This document shows positions 43,501 through 51,845 of a stretch of 60,071 nt of DNA, one piece after another. A program made the position numbers and the translations under genes. Location of the stretch: NCBI GenBank assembly GCA_002310195.1, contig DBYS01000016.1, positions 1 through 60,071 of the forward strand. The letters are read 5' to 3'. The stretch comes from Bacteroidales bacterium UBA1180 (GTDB taxonomy: Bacteria > Bacteroidota > Bacteroidia > Bacteroidales > Paludibacteraceae). Each line of letters opens with the position of its first letter. The first letter of the stretch is position 1. Below the pieces are notes generated by a model. That model was not told where the DNA came from, did no database searches, and worked only from the letters and a program-made list of their open reading frames with translations.

Positions 43501-44522
43501 AGACGGTCAGGATAATCTTCCTCATTGCCAAACGAAGCAGGGATATCGAACTTAGGCATGATCGGTCCGCGGTCGATATCATAGATTTCCACCTTATCAG
43601 CGATCTCAAGTGTATTGGCGAGCGCCTCGGGTATGTCATCAAAGATGCGTGCCATCTCTTCGGGCGTCTTGAGCCACTCTTGCTTGGTGTAGCGCATCTT
43701 GTCGCGCTGATCGGTTATCTTCTGGTTCGTCGAGATGCATATCAGATGCTCATGAGCATCGGCATTCTGCTCATCGAGGAAATGCGAGTCGTTGGTGCAG
43801 ATGAGCTTAATGTCGTACTTGCGCGCCAACTCAATCAGTACTGGATTAACCCGGAGTTGCTCCTGATAAGTCTCCTGGTTGCCATTGGGTTTGTCGGTCT
43901 GATGGCGTTGGAGTTCAAGGTAATAATCCTCGCCAAACACCTGCTTGAACCATTGTACCGCTTGTTCTGCCCCACTCAAGTCACCATGCAAAATTTTCTG
44001 GCTTATCTCACCACCGAGGCAGGCCGAACAAGCAATCACTCCTTCGTGATAACGCTCGAGAAGTTCTTTGTCGATACGCGGACGCGAGTAGAATGCATCG
44101 TCCATGAATCCGGCACTCGTCAGTTTGCACAAGTTGCGATAGCCCAACTCATTCTTGGCCAGCAGGATAAGATGCCAGCCAGACTTGTCGATCTGGTAAG
44201 TCACACCATCGGGCCATATAGCCTGCTCGCTGGTCATCGAGCGACGGCTACGATGCGCACAATAGGCCTCTATGCCCACGATAGGCTTGAACGGAACAAA
44301 CGGTTCGGAAGCATCGTGCGTTTCCTTCCATTTCGCCTCATTCGACTGATTGACCGACTTGCAATAGTCGAGAAACTCCTTGATGCCATACATATTGCCG
44401 TGGTCGGTAAGTGCCACAGCAGGCATCCCTGTGCGGATACACTTATCGACTATATCCGGCACCTTGGACATTCCGTCCAGCGTCGAGTAGTGTGAGTGAA
44501 CATGCAGATGAACAAAGTTCAT
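40596..44522 (-). CDS. dnaE: DNA polymerase III alpha subunit
   Basis: The 1308-residue replicative polymerase begins with the PHP domain (FVHLHVHSHYSTLDGMSK; later ALTDHGNMYG). The polymerase core includes SVGPGRGSAAGSVVAYCL, the catalytic LPDIDTDFEDSGR and FYHPGPMDYIP-like (LYRPGPMDYIP). The helix-hairpin-helix and OB-fold regions follow in the C-terminal third (GGIITASEERTSQKGTLYGK). An acidic, low-complexity insert (DEGEETETAVETI ... EEKEVP) lies between them and makes the protein slightly longer than typical. The start is 41 nt after the pullulanase stop. The alternative is a PolC-type enzyme, but the domain order is DnaE. Confidence 0.95.
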   Translation of the reverse strand: MNFVHLHVHSHYSTLDGMSKVPDIVDKCIRTGMPAVALTDHGNMYGIKEFLDYCKSVNQSNEAKWKETHDASEPFVPFKPIVGIEAYCAHRSRRSMTSEQAIWPDGVTYQIDKSGWHLILLAKNELGYRNLCKLTSAGFMDDAFYSRPRIDKELLERYHEGVIACSACLGGEISQKILHGDLSGAEQAVQWFKQVFGEDYYLELQRHQTDKPNGNQETYQEQLRVNPVLIELARKYDIKLICTNDSHFLDEQNADAHEHLICISTNQKITDQRDKMRYTKQEWLKTPEEMARIFDDIPEALANTLEIADKVEIYDIDRGPIMPKFDIPASFGNEEDYPDRLSFESAYLRHLTMQGALQRYGQQRLDTDEVLKERIEFELNTIISMGFPGYFLIVMDFIRAAREELDVSVGPGRGSAAGSVVAYCLKITDLDPLEYDLLFERFLNPDRISLPDIDTDFEDSGRGKVLDWVSQKYGATHVAHIITYGKMATRSALADVARVEGVSIPVSNQLKSYVPARDFPDSIKDDKGKKPKVNLRNCYKYIDELRAIYEGDDPVLHNTLEYAAQLEDTIRQVGVHACGVIIGADDLTKFAPLASVLEPKTQKRVLVTQYDGHVVESVGLIKMDFLGLITLSIIKECIRTVKRTQGVDIDINHIPLDDELTYKLFQEGRTVAVFQFESSGMRSYMRQLKPTVMGDLIAMNALYRPGPMDYIPQFIRRKHGIEQVTYDIPVMEKYLKDTYGVTVYQEQVMLLSRLLANFTRGESDKLRKAMGKKQMKILQELKGKFMTGGKANGYDPKILDKIWADWEKFASYAFNKSHAACYSWVAYQTAYLKAHYPSEFMAANLTILKNSTKDVTRLMDECTEMNIRVLEPDVNESGLNFTANAKGDIRFGLGGVKGVGENAVEAIVTEREKNGKYRDIYDFVERVNLTACNKKTIESLAYAGAFDCFSGLYREQLLGINSRGESVLDTLVRYGNLYQQNKADSQFTLFGAAELEVDIQKPELPVVPRMTNIERLNKEKEMIGIYLSAHPLDDYEFEVRELCSVTAEELKRFRDWEKPDQRAAAISQFAQGGNDDEGEETETAVETIITSDADGELVTEEKEVPAESAPRPIRLSPEEWIHAHEKRQLTVGGIITASEERTSQKGTLYGKYTIEDYTGSYEFLVFGDDYKRFAPLLKKDVYAYVTVQVQPRGWGGKFYKEVPFAEAEYECRVKDVQLLQDAQKNRVHSLTLTMPVDKLTEAWAAEFQDICRDANDDDGLVVRFRIEDSLHHNGVTLTARTVHIRVTKPFYHWLRTKSNDRELVYNFK

Positions 44523-44563
44523 ACAGAGTGTTGGGTATTAAGTTGTAAGTATTACGAAATCTA

Positions 44564-46612
44564 TCAATTATGCAAGATCATTGCCGATTGTGCAGGAACA
44601 CGTGTTTTGCCGGCGCAAGTGGCTAAGCCTTGCGGATCAACCTCGCCGTTCATAACCACAGCTGTGTACTTGGCATCAGTCGGTAAAGCGACTTCAACGG
44701 TCTGACGGTTGGCATTGAAGAGAACCACTATATCGTTCCACTCGTCACCACCGGCATTGTTCTTCAGGCGGAAAGCCACAACGCAGTCAGGTGTCACCTT
44801 CTCGCCATCCTTGGCCACATTATCCATCGTCACATCAATGAACTCCAAATGCTCACGCACAAGTTTGGCATCACCGAGGCGGAACGCTGGATGCGCCTTA
44901 CGTATAGCAATCAAACCGGCATAATAGTCACACAAACGACGGTTGCGCGCCTTGAGCGTCCAATCGATAGCATTGATCGAGTCGGGGCTGCAATAACTGT
45001 TGTGCACACCTTTCTTGTCACGCATCAGTTCCTCACCGTTCCACAGGAACGGCAGGCCTTGTGAAGTGAGCACAACGGTCTGTGCCAACATATCGAGGCG
45101 CATGAGCTCGTCATCAGCGATCTGCTTGCCCTTAAGCGGTTTGACACTTGCGCGCAGACGGTCGGTAAGCATCATATCGTCGTGGCATGACACATACGCA
45201 ATGAGTTGCGTAGGTTGCAGCGCCCACGGTTGCTGACTATAATTGACTTTAGTCATATCAACCTGAGGATGCTCGATTGCACCAACTATACCGAAGCGTA
45301 TGCTCTGTTCGTTACCCGGCAGACCAGCAAGGAACGCACCTACATGATCATCGTAGAACGGTCCGCGCAGACCATCGCGCATCTCGTCGGAGAAGGCACC
45401 GATGCCGGGCATATCTTTGATGTTTGCTTTGATCGGACGCAACGCCTCCTCGAGTTGCGGTGTCTCAGCAGCCCAACCTTCACCGTAGAGGAGGATGGTC
45501 GGGTCTATCTCATCGAGCATCTGACGGATTGCGTTCATCGTGGGGATGTCGTGGATAGCCATCAGATCGAAGCGGAATCCGTCGATATGGTACTCTTTCA
45601 CCCACCAGCGTACGGACTCAAGCATAAACTTGCGCATCATCGGGCGCTCACTGGCTGTCTCGTTTCCACAACCGGAGGCGTTACCGAGACTACCATCCTC
45701 ACGTGTGCGATAGAAGTACCCGGGAGTGGTCTGCGTGAAGTTGGCATGCGCTACATCGTAGGTGTGATTATATACAACATCCAATACGACACGAATACCT
45801 GCCTCGTGCAGCGCCTGGATCATCTGCTTGAACTCGCGAATGCGCACTTCGGGGCTGTACGGGTCAGTAGAGTAACCGCCTTCAGGCACGTTGTAGTTCA
45901 CAGGATCATAACCCCAGTTATAGCGGTTATCGGCCAGCCGCGTCTCATCGATCGAGCCGTAGTCGTACGACGGCAAGATCTGCACGTGCGTCACACCAAG
46001 TTCGCGGAGATGATCAATACCTGTTTTTACACCTTCAGGTGAGAGTGTACCATGCTCTGTGAGAGCAAGGAACTTGCCACGATGCGTCACACCTGATGAC
46101 GGGTCAATCGAGAAGTCGCGATGATGCAGCTCATAGATAATGGCATCGGCCGTCTTCGCCATCGCCGGACGCCGGTCATTGCTCCACCCTTCGGGATCCG
46201 TACGACGCATATCAATGATTGCGCCACGGCGTCCGTTCACTCCTACAGCAGTAGCAAAGATTCCCGGCGTCTCCTCCATCTCGTACGGGGATGACGGATC
46301 CCACACACGGAAAGTGTAGAACTTACCTTGCAAGTCGCCACGGACCTTACCTTGCCATGAACCGTCCTTCTGACGTTTCAGCCACTGCGTGCTCACAGGC
46401 TCAGAGTCCTCTCCAGACTCGTACAGACTAAGACGTACGGAATCCGCATTCGGACTCCAGAGGGAGAACAGTGTCTCGGTCGGACGATACGTCACTTCCT
46501 GCACACTGCCAGCCTTGACAGGATAATCGTTTACAGACTCATAATGAGGCTTGCTTACCTCGCATCCAATGAGGGCTACTGATGCTGCCATGAGCGTGAT
46601 TATTTTTCTCAT
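44564..46612 (-). CDS. pulA: Type I pullulanase, lipoprotein
   Basis: The start at 46612 is chosen because it gives a lipoprotein signal, MRKIITLMAASVALIGC, with the lipobox cysteine at 17. The longer frame starts inside the upstream gene. The 682-residue protein has a CBM48-type domain (LFSLWSPNADSVRLSLYESG), then the GH13 barrel with the pullulanase signature YNWGYDPVNYNVPEG, DVVYNHTYD, the nucleophile region GFRFDLMA and the acid/base LYGEGWA. It debranches alpha-1,6 links of pullulan, starch or glycogen. Lipid anchoring suggests action in the periplasm or at the outer membrane. There is no SusC/SusD pair nearby. Confidence 0.92.
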   Translation of the reverse strand: MRKIITLMAASVALIGCEVSKPHYESVNDYPVKAGSVQEVTYRPTETLFSLWSPNADSVRLSLYESGEDSEPVSTQWLKRQKDGSWQGKVRGDLQGKFYTFRVWDPSSPYEMEETPGIFATAVGVNGRRGAIIDMRRTDPEGWSNDRRPAMAKTADAIIYELHHRDFSIDPSSGVTHRGKFLALTEHGTLSPEGVKTGIDHLRELGVTHVQILPSYDYGSIDETRLADNRYNWGYDPVNYNVPEGGYSTDPYSPEVRIREFKQMIQALHEAGIRVVLDVVYNHTYDVAHANFTQTTPGYFYRTREDGSLGNASGCGNETASERPMMRKFMLESVRWWVKEYHIDGFRFDLMAIHDIPTMNAIRQMLDEIDPTILLYGEGWAAETPQLEEALRPIKANIKDMPGIGAFSDEMRDGLRGPFYDDHVGAFLAGLPGNEQSIRFGIVGAIEHPQVDMTKVNYSQQPWALQPTQLIAYVSCHDDMMLTDRLRASVKPLKGKQIADDELMRLDMLAQTVVLTSQGLPFLWNGEELMRDKKGVHNSYCSPDSINAIDWTLKARNRRLCDYYAGLIAIRKAHPAFRLGDAKLVREHLEFIDVTMDNVAKDGEKVTPDCVVAFRLKNNAGGDEWNDIVVLFNANRQTVEVALPTDAKYTAVVMNGEVDPQGLATCAGKTRVPAQSAMILHN

Positions 46613-46616
46613 AATA

Positions 46617-48074
46617 TTAGTTGTTGTATTGATAACATCCTGCATCGACACGCGTAGTACGACTAACGCCCTCGCAATCTGTCGGGTACGAACTTGCCAC
46701 CGATGCGTCACCTATGCCTATCGCAGGGGAGACAGAATCAAGATGGTAATCGAAATAGCGATACTCCTTGTACAGATAATGGTTGTTGACAAACACCGTA
46801 TCGCTATCCGTGGCATAGATGTTCGCCTCAAACTGCGGCAAGGCGATAGTATCCGCGCGGAGATAGTTTCCGCGGAACGCACCGATATATTGCTCCGGTA
46901 GCGGTGCTGCCAGCACAAGGCAATTTGCACGCGCACCCGTGACAATATTGTTGTACATGTACGTCTGCATCGGCGCCATGCGTTTGCTCAGGTTATTGAT
47001 AAACACAGCTGCTACGTCTTCGCGCTGCGCGCTGTGGATATTCAGGTTCGTATAGGGATAACCGAAGTATGCGGCGATAGTATTATGCACCAAGGTATGT
47101 TTGCCGCCTTGCAGATAGATTCCGTACGACGCGCAGTTCGACACCTCAGTATTGACAATCGTTGCGTCGGTATTGAGGCATACGATGCCATAGACAGACA
47201 TGTTGTGTATACGGCAACCCTCAACCTTAAGTGACGGAAGAGGTGACGCAGTGTTCTCCGACTGACAAAACAGTCCGACATTGCCACTCAACACATCAAC
47301 GTAACGGAATGTGTATGTGCGTGTTCCCGTGCCGTCATGCAGCATATATATACCGTTCCATTGGCCGGAAGCATGTGCATAGGGAACTGAGTCAAACAGA
47401 TAGTCAGTGCGATATCCGCGAATGGTAATGGGGTGCTCCAATGTACCTTGAGCTGACACGTTTCCAAGAGCGAAGATGGCAGCATTGTTGTGCATATAGA
47501 TTGTCGCGCCCGCATCGATATTCAGGTTCATACGGTAAACCAGCGTATCGAGCACAAGATAAGGCTTCTTAGCCGTCAAGCGCTGCATAGTATGATAATC
47601 TGCCTTGCGTAAGACCGTCACATCCTGCCCTATAGCCGATAGACGCAACACGGTCTGGTTGCCGTTGTAACTGAACAGGAGCTCGTCGTTGATGATGAGC
47701 GGATTGTCCTGGCCGAGCGGATCGATGAACGCACGCACGAAGATAAACGCACTGTCACCGCCACGGATGGTGAGTGACTGCCATCGTGTAGCATCCGCTT
47801 CGCCATCCACATTCACGCGGAAGTATTGTCCGTCACGCAAGCGAATAGCCTCAATCGTCAGTGCATTCGCGTTCGGGTTACGCAACACCACACGCTGCGT
47901 GCTGGTGCCATAACCGGTGAACACCGTATCGAACGGCAGCGAATCCACGGACAACGCCAACCTCAGCGACGGATCGGTACTGATGGTTTCTTCGCGGCAG
48001 GAAACGAGGAGAAAAACTGCAACGCTCAATGACAGTAGAACGCACCGTATGCTTGAATACCTCCTGCTCATCAT
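46617..48074 (-). CDS. Lipoprotein with right-handed beta-helix repeats
   Basis: The 485-residue protein has a lipoprotein-type signal ending LLVSC (Cys26). An Ig-like N-terminal domain (DSLPFDTVFTGYGTSTQRVV) precedes repeated short strands typical of a parallel beta-helix (VEGCRIHNMSVYGIVCLNTD, IVNTEVSNCASYGIYLQGGK, FINNLSKRMAPMQTYMYNNI). Its ATG overlaps the porT stop by 1 nt. The family is common in Bacteroidales and is often close to porT, but has no assigned role as far as I know. It could be a carbohydrate-binding or T9SS-associated surface lipoprotein. Confidence 0.78.
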   Translation of the reverse strand: MMSRRYSSIRCVLLSLSVAVFLLVSCREETISTDPSLRLALSVDSLPFDTVFTGYGTSTQRVVLRNPNANALTIEAIRLRDGQYFRVNVDGEADATRWQSLTIRGGDSAFIFVRAFIDPLGQDNPLIINDELLFSYNGNQTVLRLSAIGQDVTVLRKADYHTMQRLTAKKPYLVLDTLVYRMNLNIDAGATIYMHNNAAIFALGNVSAQGTLEHPITIRGYRTDYLFDSVPYAHASGQWNGIYMLHDGTGTRTYTFRYVDVLSGNVGLFCQSENTASPLPSLKVEGCRIHNMSVYGIVCLNTDATIVNTEVSNCASYGIYLQGGKHTLVHNTIAAYFGYPYTNLNIHSAQREDVAAVFINNLSKRMAPMQTYMYNNIVTGARANCLVLAAPLPEQYIGAFRGNYLRADTIALPQFEANIYATDSDTVFVNNHYLYKEYRYFDYHLDSVSPAIGIGDASVASSYPTDCEGVSRTTRVDAGCYQYNN

Positions 48075-48805
48075 TACTCGAAGTTAAAGATAATGATAAT
48101 CGCCTGGTTACGCAAATGAGATAACGCGTTGGTATAGAAGTAGTCCGGCTCGGACAGTTCGGGACGCTCACTGATAGGTGTCAGCATATTGTTGAAGCCC
48201 ACTTGATACCTTATCTCGGGGCAAAGTTTGAACCAACTCAGATAGAAGTCACACCCGAGACCAACTGTCAGGAAGTAATCGAACGGACGATGTAGAAGCG
48301 GACGCTCCTTATCATTGGTGAAGTCATAACTGATACCCATACCTCCCGTCAGATACGGACGGTAGTTGCCCGTACGCATAGCAGTCCACTTGAGGGTTAC
48401 GGGAATCTCTATAGGCAATGACAGCAGACTCTGTTCAGGCGCACGACCATACGGAAACGGATTGCCGCTCTCGTTCTTGTAAGTGATCGTTCGCGAAGAG
48501 AACTGCAAGGTAGGAGTAACACGCAGGTTGAGGTACTTGGCCAGACGTACGTCGGTAATGAATCCCACCGAGAAACCGGGCAACATATTGCTCACGCGAG
48601 CATGAAAGATCTCGCCTTCCTGAGGAATCAACGACTCAGTAACCACATAACTCATCAGGTTCACGCCCAATGCGAACCCCAAGTGTACACGTTTGTCATC
48701 GTAGTACGGGTTATTCATCCCCGTCGTCTGCTTGCCTTGGGCAAACAACGGCACGGCAATAACCAATAGAAGCAGTATATTAAATAAGCGTCTTTTCAAT
48801 TCCAA
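48074..48805 (-). CDS. porT: PorT-family outer-membrane protein of the type IX secretion system
   Basis: The 243-residue protein (or 241 from the second in-frame TTG at 48799) has a signal peptide (MKRRLFNILLLLVIAVPLFA) and an eight-stranded-barrel-like PorT region: KRVHLGFALGVNLMSY, LPGFSVGFITDVRLAKYLNL, LLSLPIEIPVTLKW and YRPYLTGGMG, ending NQAIIIIFNFE. Both candidate starts are TTG; no ATG is available in frame before the conserved signal. PorT is needed for T9SS assembly in Porphyromonas. Its neighbours are a beta-helix lipoprotein downstream and a TonB-type barrel upstream. Confidence 0.85.
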   Translation of the reverse strand: MELKRRLFNILLLLVIAVPLFAQGKQTTGMNNPYYDDKRVHLGFALGVNLMSYVVTESLIPQEGEIFHARVSNMLPGFSVGFITDVRLAKYLNLRVTPTLQFSSRTITYKNESGNPFPYGRAPEQSLLSLPIEIPVTLKWTAMRTGNYRPYLTGGMGISYDFTNDKERPLLHRPFDYFLTVGLGCDFYLSWFKLCPEIRYQVGFNNMLTPISERPELSEPDYFYTNALSHLRNQAIIIIFNFE

Positions 48806-48819
48806 GATCCAATTTTCAA

Positions 48820-51381
48820 TTATTCATCACCACCACTGTAGTCATCATCACTCGAATTGTCGTTCTGGCGGTTCTGTTTCTTTGAGCCCTGCTGATTACC
48901 GAAATTATACGTCAAACTTAGGCTGACCATACGACTATTCCATTGGTTCTCTTGATATTGCCAGAATCCATCACCGTAAGTCTTGCTACGCCGTGCACGC
49001 GAGTTGAATATGTCGCGCACATTGAATGCAAGAATAAGTTTTTTGTCGAGGAAGGTTTTCCTCAATCCTGCATCGATCGAGTACGAGTGTGTCGTCATAC
49101 CTTGTGCCAGCACATGCGGTGAGCGATACCTGCCTGACAACGATCCCGAGAAAGTCTTGGTGAACATGAACTGTGCATTCACGCTCACGTTTGCGGCAAA
49201 TACATCGCGCCTTGGGATAACCACCGAGAAGTCCTCGCCATACAGATCCGAACTGAATGTACCTCCCTTGTAGCCGTTGTAATACATCTGCACAGATGTG
49301 GTGAGATTGATGATCTCGCCAAACAGTTTGTTTTTGGCCACCACCTCTATACCAACCTCATGACGCGTCTTGAAATTCACGTAAGTGTTCTTCATCGTCG
49401 TACCATCCATGAACTTGATGTTCTGTATCACGCCCTCGCGGAATCGCCAGAACAGACCGGCGGACAACACGTGACGATCCCAGTTCTTCAGGTAATTCAG
49501 TTCGACGCTTGACGAGTACGAAGGCAGCAGCGACGGATTACCAAAACTAATATTCGTCGAGTCAGAGAAGTCCATACGCGGATTGATCTGTCGGCCACGC
49601 GGACGCTCAACACGACGGGTATAGTTCAGCTGCAATTCATGTCCGTTGCCGAAGTCATAACTTACGAATATAGATGGATAGAGTTGGAAGTATGTCGTAT
49701 CGGAAGATAGCGATGTAAGATGTCCTGGAGTGTCATAATACTCCGTAATCAAGTCGCGATGGAAGATCTCCATACGCATACCTGCCATAACGGACAGCCG
49801 CTCAGCCACGGTGTAACCATACGTGGTATAGAGAGCATGTGTATGTTCGTTATTGGTGAAGTTATTGTAATAGTTCTCCAGATGATTCGCATCCAGTTTG
49901 CCTTCGCCGTTCCATGCATCCGATTTCGACAGACGCCAACCGAATGAGGACTGCCAACCTAATCCGAGACGCATATCGGTAGCAATCTTGAATTCATAAT
50001 CCGCCTTGAGTTGCAGTGACTGGTTGCGCATGTCGGAGTACTGATTCTGCACCTGCTTGTCATCAGGCGTAGCAGTCTCAAACTGCGTGTAGTACTGATC
50101 CTGCATGAAGCGGTTGTTATCGTATTGCGCAGACATCGACAGGTTGTGAACCTTACTGATCTCGAACTGCCAACTGAGCAGCGCGTTGTATGTAGGATGC
50201 ACGTTCCGTCCGCTCTGGTCACGATGGTAGGAGCGCAAGAGTGTCTGGGTATTATCAGCACTCTGTGGCTCCACATAATGCTCAACGTCATAGAGCTCAT
50301 ACAGCACCGGTGCATTACGGAAACCGGAGAAGAATGTACCGGTCGGGTCATTCTCTGCCGACACAACGGTAAAGCCCGACAGGCCGATAGTCGAACGGTC
50401 GGTAACATGTACATCAACACCTGCACGGATAAACATACCTCCGCCGCCACGGTTTTGACCTATACCGTCCTTGATAAGGCGTGTAGTATCGGCGGAATTG
50501 AAATTATAGCGATCTGAGTACGATACTCCGTTGGCGTTACGATAGTTGTAGCCGACGTTCATATAAGCATCCACAATGCCCTTGTTGAAGTTGAAATTGA
50601 ATCCGAGTTTGCCGCTTGGCATAGTCGTCCACGGCTTGGCGAGTGCATAGTCGATACCGGCATTCACTGAGCCGTAGTATCCGGCCTTACGGTCCTTCTT
50701 GAGCACAAGGTTGATGATTCCCGCAGTACCTTCCGGACTGAACTTAGCCGAAGGATTGGTGATGAGCTCTATCTCCTTGATAGCATCAGCAGGCATCTGT
50801 TGAAGGATCTCCGCACGGTTCTCAGCTGTCAGACCGGCAGGTTTGCCGTTGATCCAGATCTCCACATCCTCAGAATTACGCAAACTGATCGTTCCTTCCT
50901 GATCAACCTCGACTGACGGTATATTCTCCAGCACCTCGCTCACGCTTGCACCGGCGGACGAGATGCTCTGGTCAACCGTGAACACCTTCTTGTCCAACTC
51001 AAACCGCATCGTGCTACCCTGCCCGACTACCTCAACCTCCTTGAGGTTACGAGTGTTCTCCTCCAGATAGATCTTACCCAGACTCACCTCCTTGCCGGCA
51101 AGGTGGACCTTGAATATCTGATCGATATATCCCATGAAACTAACCGTGACCTTATAGTCACCGGCCTTGACCTTACGGTACAGCCAGAACATACCATCCT
51201 CATCGGTGGTCGTTCCGTCTAGCGGTTCGTCTTCACCCTCACGGTACACAACCACGTTGGCATAATCCAACGGCTGCTCCGAACTGGCGTCATACACCAC
51301 TCCCGTGATCAGGTTCTGCGCACTGACCATTCCGGCAAGCATGGTCATGAGCATTAACAATATTAATCGGTGTTGTTTCAT
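48820..51381 (-). CDS. TonB-linked outer-membrane beta-barrel protein
   Basis: From the ATG at 51381, which overlaps the aroQ stop by 4 nt, the protein has 853 residues and a signal peptide (MKQHRLILLMLMTMLAGMVS). A carboxypeptidase-regulatory-like domain (ITGVVYDASSEQPLDYANVV) follows, then a plug (LENIPSVEVDQEGTISLRNS, EIELITNPSAKFSPEGTAGI), then a 22-strand-type barrel with TRRVERPRGRQINPRMDFSD. It belongs to the outer-membrane beta-barrel family 3 rather than to the SusC group, so it is more likely a substrate-specific transporter or structural barrel than a polysaccharide importer. The C-terminal tail is Asn/Asp/Ser-rich. Substrate unknown. Confidence 0.82.
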   Translation of the reverse strand: MKQHRLILLMLMTMLAGMVSAQNLITGVVYDASSEQPLDYANVVVYREGEDEPLDGTTTDEDGMFWLYRKVKAGDYKVTVSFMGYIDQIFKVHLAGKEVSLGKIYLEENTRNLKEVEVVGQGSTMRFELDKKVFTVDQSISSAGASVSEVLENIPSVEVDQEGTISLRNSEDVEIWINGKPAGLTAENRAEILQQMPADAIKEIELITNPSAKFSPEGTAGIINLVLKKDRKAGYYGSVNAGIDYALAKPWTTMPSGKLGFNFNFNKGIVDAYMNVGYNYRNANGVSYSDRYNFNSADTTRLIKDGIGQNRGGGGMFIRAGVDVHVTDRSTIGLSGFTVVSAENDPTGTFFSGFRNAPVLYELYDVEHYVEPQSADNTQTLLRSYHRDQSGRNVHPTYNALLSWQFEISKVHNLSMSAQYDNNRFMQDQYYTQFETATPDDKQVQNQYSDMRNQSLQLKADYEFKIATDMRLGLGWQSSFGWRLSKSDAWNGEGKLDANHLENYYNNFTNNEHTHALYTTYGYTVAERLSVMAGMRMEIFHRDLITEYYDTPGHLTSLSSDTTYFQLYPSIFVSYDFGNGHELQLNYTRRVERPRGRQINPRMDFSDSTNISFGNPSLLPSYSSSVELNYLKNWDRHVLSAGLFWRFREGVIQNIKFMDGTTMKNTYVNFKTRHEVGIEVVAKNKLFGEIINLTTSVQMYYNGYKGGTFSSDLYGEDFSVVIPRRDVFAANVSVNAQFMFTKTFSGSLSGRYRSPHVLAQGMTTHSYSIDAGLRKTFLDKKLILAFNVRDIFNSRARRSKTYGDGFWQYQENQWNSRMVSLSLTYNFGNQQGSKKQNRQNDNSSDDDYSGGDE

Positions 51382-51839
51382 GGTTTGTCTGTCTGGTTGT
51401 CTAATAGCCATTGTACAGCCTCGAGGTAACCGTCAGTGCCATGGCCGATGATGGTATATGCACACACATCCGTCAGCAGTGACACACGTCGGAATGCCTC
51501 ACGATGCGAAATGTCGGTCACATGCACCTCCACCACCGGTGCGGGACACAAGGTCACCGCATCACGCAGTGCTACGCTGGTATGGGTGTAACCTCCGGCA
51601 TTCAGCACAATACCCGTAACAGGCTCCGCTCCTCGCACTTGTAACTCTAAGGGTTCTTGCAGTTTGTCAATCAGGTCACCCTCATGGTTCGACTGGTAGT
51701 ATGTGAAGCATACATCGGGATAACGGCGCTGGATGTCAAGCATCACCTGCTCCATCGACAGTGCCCCGTAGAGCGCTGCGTCCCGCTTGCCTAACCAATT
51801 GAGGTTCGGACCGTTTACTATGCATATTCGTTTACTCAA
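51378..51839 (-). CDS. aroQ: Type II 3-dehydroquinate dehydratase
   Basis: The 153-residue protein has the type II motifs NGPNLNWLGKRDAALYG (active-site tyrosine near 24), YYQSNHEGDLIDKL, NAGGYTHTSVALRDA and EVHVTDISHREAFR (catalytic His). It forms dodecamers and dehydrates 3-dehydroquinate in the shikimate pathway. The start is TTG (51837-51839); there is no in-frame ATG before the conserved region. The gene is 6 nt downstream of rho and overlaps the next gene by 4 nt. Confidence 0.95.
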   Translation of the reverse strand: MSKRICIVNGPNLNWLGKRDAALYGALSMEQVMLDIQRRYPDVCFTYYQSNHEGDLIDKLQEPLELQVRGAEPVTGIVLNAGGYTHTSVALRDAVTLCPAPVVEVHVTDISHREAFRRVSLLTDVCAYTIIGHGTDGYLEAVQWLLDNQTDKP

Positions 51840-51845
51840 ATCGCC

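Noticed and set aside
43083..44495. 470-codon plus-strand frame antisense to dnaE
   Set aside because: The minus strand clearly encodes DnaE with all motifs; the antisense frame has no recognisable domain.
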